Shown here piece after piece: positions 4,769-6,082 of a stretch of DNA of 6,082 nt (position 1 is the stretch's first letter; the number at the start of each line of letters is the position of its first letter). The notes beneath the pieces were generated by a model. That model was not told the origin of the DNA, did no database searches, and saw nothing but the letters and a program-made list of their open reading frames with translations. The translations under genes and the position numbers were made by a program. Where the stretch lies: positions 1 to 6,082 of the forward strand of contig DKXQ01000230.1 in NCBI GenBank assembly GCA_002493085.1, in the 5' to 3' direction. This stretch comes from Lachnoclostridium sp. UBA7122. Its GTDB lineage: Bacteria > Bacillota > Clostridia > Lachnospirales > Lachnospiraceae.

Positions 4769-5938
4769 TTAATGTTTCCTGTCCGCCAGCAGGTTTTGTA
4801 TCCTTTCAGTTGCATCCATTATATCGTTTACGCTTGTATCATGGTTTAGTGTGTCAATTATAAGTGATATATAGCTGCTTAGGTCAACTATATGGTAATA
4901 TTTCCTGCTTTTTATTTCTTCTGGGCAGTAACAGAGGTTTGTTGTGTATATCTGGTCAAATATATGTTGTTCATATGCTTTATCAATTCCGCTGGTTCCG
5001 CCTGAAAACAGTCCAAATGTTGCGCATATAATGATTTTATGCACATTCATTTTTCTTAGTTCCTTTGCGGTTTCAAATACTGTACGCCCAGAGGCTATCA
5101 TATCATCAACAATTATTACATCTTTGCCAGCGGCATCGTTTCCTAAAAATTCAAATGAAACTACAGGATGTTCACCGTTGACAAATTTTGAATAATCACG
5201 CCTTTTATAAAACATGCCTACACCAACTTCTAAAAGATTTGCATAGTACACAGCTCTGCGCATACCACCTTCATCTGGACTTATTATCATAAGATGGTCT
5301 TTGTCTGCTATTACATCTGGGTTGCTTTCAAGCAGTGTGCTTATAAACTGGTATGAAGTAAAGAAGTTGTCAAAGCCATGTATTGGTATGGCATTCTGGA
5401 CACGGTTGTCATGGGCATCAAATGTTATAATAGTTTCAACTCCCATTGCAATAAGCTCTTTAAGTGCCTGGGCACAGTCAAGTGACTCATTGACAATGCG
5501 CAGATGCTGGCGTCCTTCGTACAGATAAGGCATAATTACAGTTATACGTCTGGCTTGTCCGCTGCATGCCATAATTACACGTTTAAGGTCCATAAAGTAA
5601 TCATCGGGTGACATATTGGATTTACAGCCACGCATAGTATAAGTAAGGCTGTAATTTACAATATCAGCGATTATAAAGAGGTCAGTGCCTCTTATGGATT
5701 GGTTTATAACAGCCTTGCCCTCACCTGTGCCAAATCTTGGGCACTCAAATGGGACAAGATATGTATCTGAGTCATATCCTGACATTTTAAAGGCTGGTTT
5801 TTCTTCATTTAAGAGAGCATTTTTTCTGCGTTCTACGATTAACCTGTCTATTTTTCCACCTATTTGAGAGCAGTTTCCAATAGTTATGATTTTAAGGGGA
5901 GCAAGTGGCATAGATTCGTTAAACTTTCTACTCGACAT
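4769..5938 (-). CDS. prs: Ribose-phosphate pyrophosphokinase (PRPP synthetase), long form
   Basis: This 389-residue cytoplasmic enzyme is expected to make PRPP from ribose 5-phosphate and ATP, for nucleotide, histidine and tryptophan synthesis. Conserved blocks in order: GTGEGKAVINQSIRG (70-84), MPYLYEGRQHLR (136-147, matching the PYFGYARQDRK block), FDAH (173-176, the metal/ATP His), SPDEGGMRRA (220-229), YKRRD (244-248, flexible-loop catalytic Lys/Arg) and the PRPP loop VDDMIASGRT (277-286), then ATFGLFSG (306-313). It is about 70 residues longer than the standard 315-residue enzyme, with extra N-terminal and internal sequence, and its PRPP loop reads ASGRT where the classical form has DTGGT. 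I recall such long forms being normal in Clostridia. The ATG at 5938 is chosen because GGAGG lies directly upstream; an in-frame ATG at 5950 overlaps that site. It is monocistronic with its own promoter. Confidence 0.9.
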   Translation of the reverse strand: MSSRKFNESMPLAPLKIITIGNCSQIGGKIDRLIVERRKNALLNEEKPAFKMSGYDSDTYLVPFECPRFGTGEGKAVINQSIRGTDLFIIADIVNYSLTYTMRGCKSNMSPDDYFMDLKRVIMACSGQARRITVIMPYLYEGRQHLRIVNESLDCAQALKELIAMGVETIITFDAHDNRVQNAIPIHGFDNFFTSYQFISTLLESNPDVIADKDHLMIISPDEGGMRRAVYYANLLEVGVGMFYKRRDYSKFVNGEHPVVSFEFLGNDAAGKDVIIVDDMIASGRTVFETAKELRKMNVHKIIICATFGLFSGGTSGIDKAYEQHIFDQIYTTNLCYCPEEIKSRKYYHIVDLSSYISLIIDTLNHDTSVNDIMDATERIQNLLADRKH

Positions 5939-5943
5939 AATAA

Positions 5944-5948
5944 CCTCC
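5944..5948 (-). promoter_or_regulatory. prs: Ribosome binding site that fixes the prs start
   Basis: GGAGG on the minus strand lies 5 nt before the ATG at 5938. An in-frame ATG at 5950 is embedded at its upstream edge (ATGGAGG), the same arrangement as at the SPFH gene, so the 393-residue form is unlikely. Confidence 0.85.
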
Positions 5949-6024
5949 ATTCTATGGCTTCTGTATAATAATTATGTTAAAATTTTGTATAGCTGGCATT
6001 ATGGTTTATCTGTTTGCAATAATA

Positions 6025-6053
6025 AATATACATTTTTTTTAATTTTCAGTCAA
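6025..6053 (-). promoter_or_regulatory. Promoter of prs
   Basis: On the minus strand TTGACT (6053-6048) and TATATT (6030-6025) are 17 bp apart. The spacer contains a run of eight A residues. Predicted start is near 6018, giving a leader of about 80 nt with no strong hairpin that I could find. The -35 box lies only 6 bp inside the right inverted-repeat arm. Confidence 0.8.
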
Positions 6054-6059
6054 GAAATT

Positions 6060-6082
6060 GATAGTATAACTTTACCTGGGGA
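6060..6082 (-). repeat. Right arm of a window-end inverted repeat
   Basis: The reverse complement of this segment matches 5-27 at 21 of 23 positions. The window stops within the arm. The placement, a few bases upstream of the prs promoter at one end and about 90 bp upstream of the SPFH promoter at the other, fits two copies of a dispersed element flanking this gene block, or the ends of an assembled contig that broke at a repeat. Confidence 0.7.

Overview
The window looks like an ordinary chromosomal stretch of a low-GC Gram-positive Clostridia, most likely a Lachnospiraceae-type gut anaerobe. The grounds are AT-rich intergenic DNA, strong GGAGG ribosome sites, near-consensus sigma-A promoters with 17-bp spacers, a type III glutamine synthetase, a long (389 aa) PRPP synthetase and an L32 protein with four cysteines. 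The genus is an inference from remembered protein features; no search was run. No phage, CRISPR, rRNA or tRNA gene was seen.

Layout. Positions 1-228 hold one arm of an inverted repeat shared with the other end of the window, then a consensus promoter whose start site is overlaid by two 8-bp palindromes. Positions 229-1809 (+) form a three-gene operon: a membrane-anchored SPFH/band-7 protein, a small coiled-coil plus ribbon-helix-helix (Arc-like) DNA-binding protein, and an unrecognised small membrane protein. It ends in a hairpin terminator. Glutamine synthetase III (glnN, 4043-1935, -) converges on it. The divergent gap 4044-4459 carries the glnN promoter, an intrinsic-terminator-like hairpin inside the glnN leader, and the rpmF promoter with two palindromes. 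rpmF (4460-4642, +) is monocistronic with its own terminator, and prs (5938-4769, -) converges on it from its own promoter near the right edge.

Function. glnN (ammonia assimilation), rpmF (ribosome) and prs (PRPP for nucleotides, His and Trp) are housekeeping genes, each apparently in its own transcription unit. The SPFH operon is the least understood part. Its RHH protein is a natural candidate to bind the tandem palindromes over the operon's own start site.

Points for a second look: the SPFH-RHH-membrane operon and its candidate operator; a repeated palindromic element found at both convergent gene junctions and not at the divergent one; the possible attenuator ahead of glnN; palindromes in the rpmF promoter region; and the inverted repeat at the two window ends, which may mark flanking insertion-sequence copies or an assembly break.
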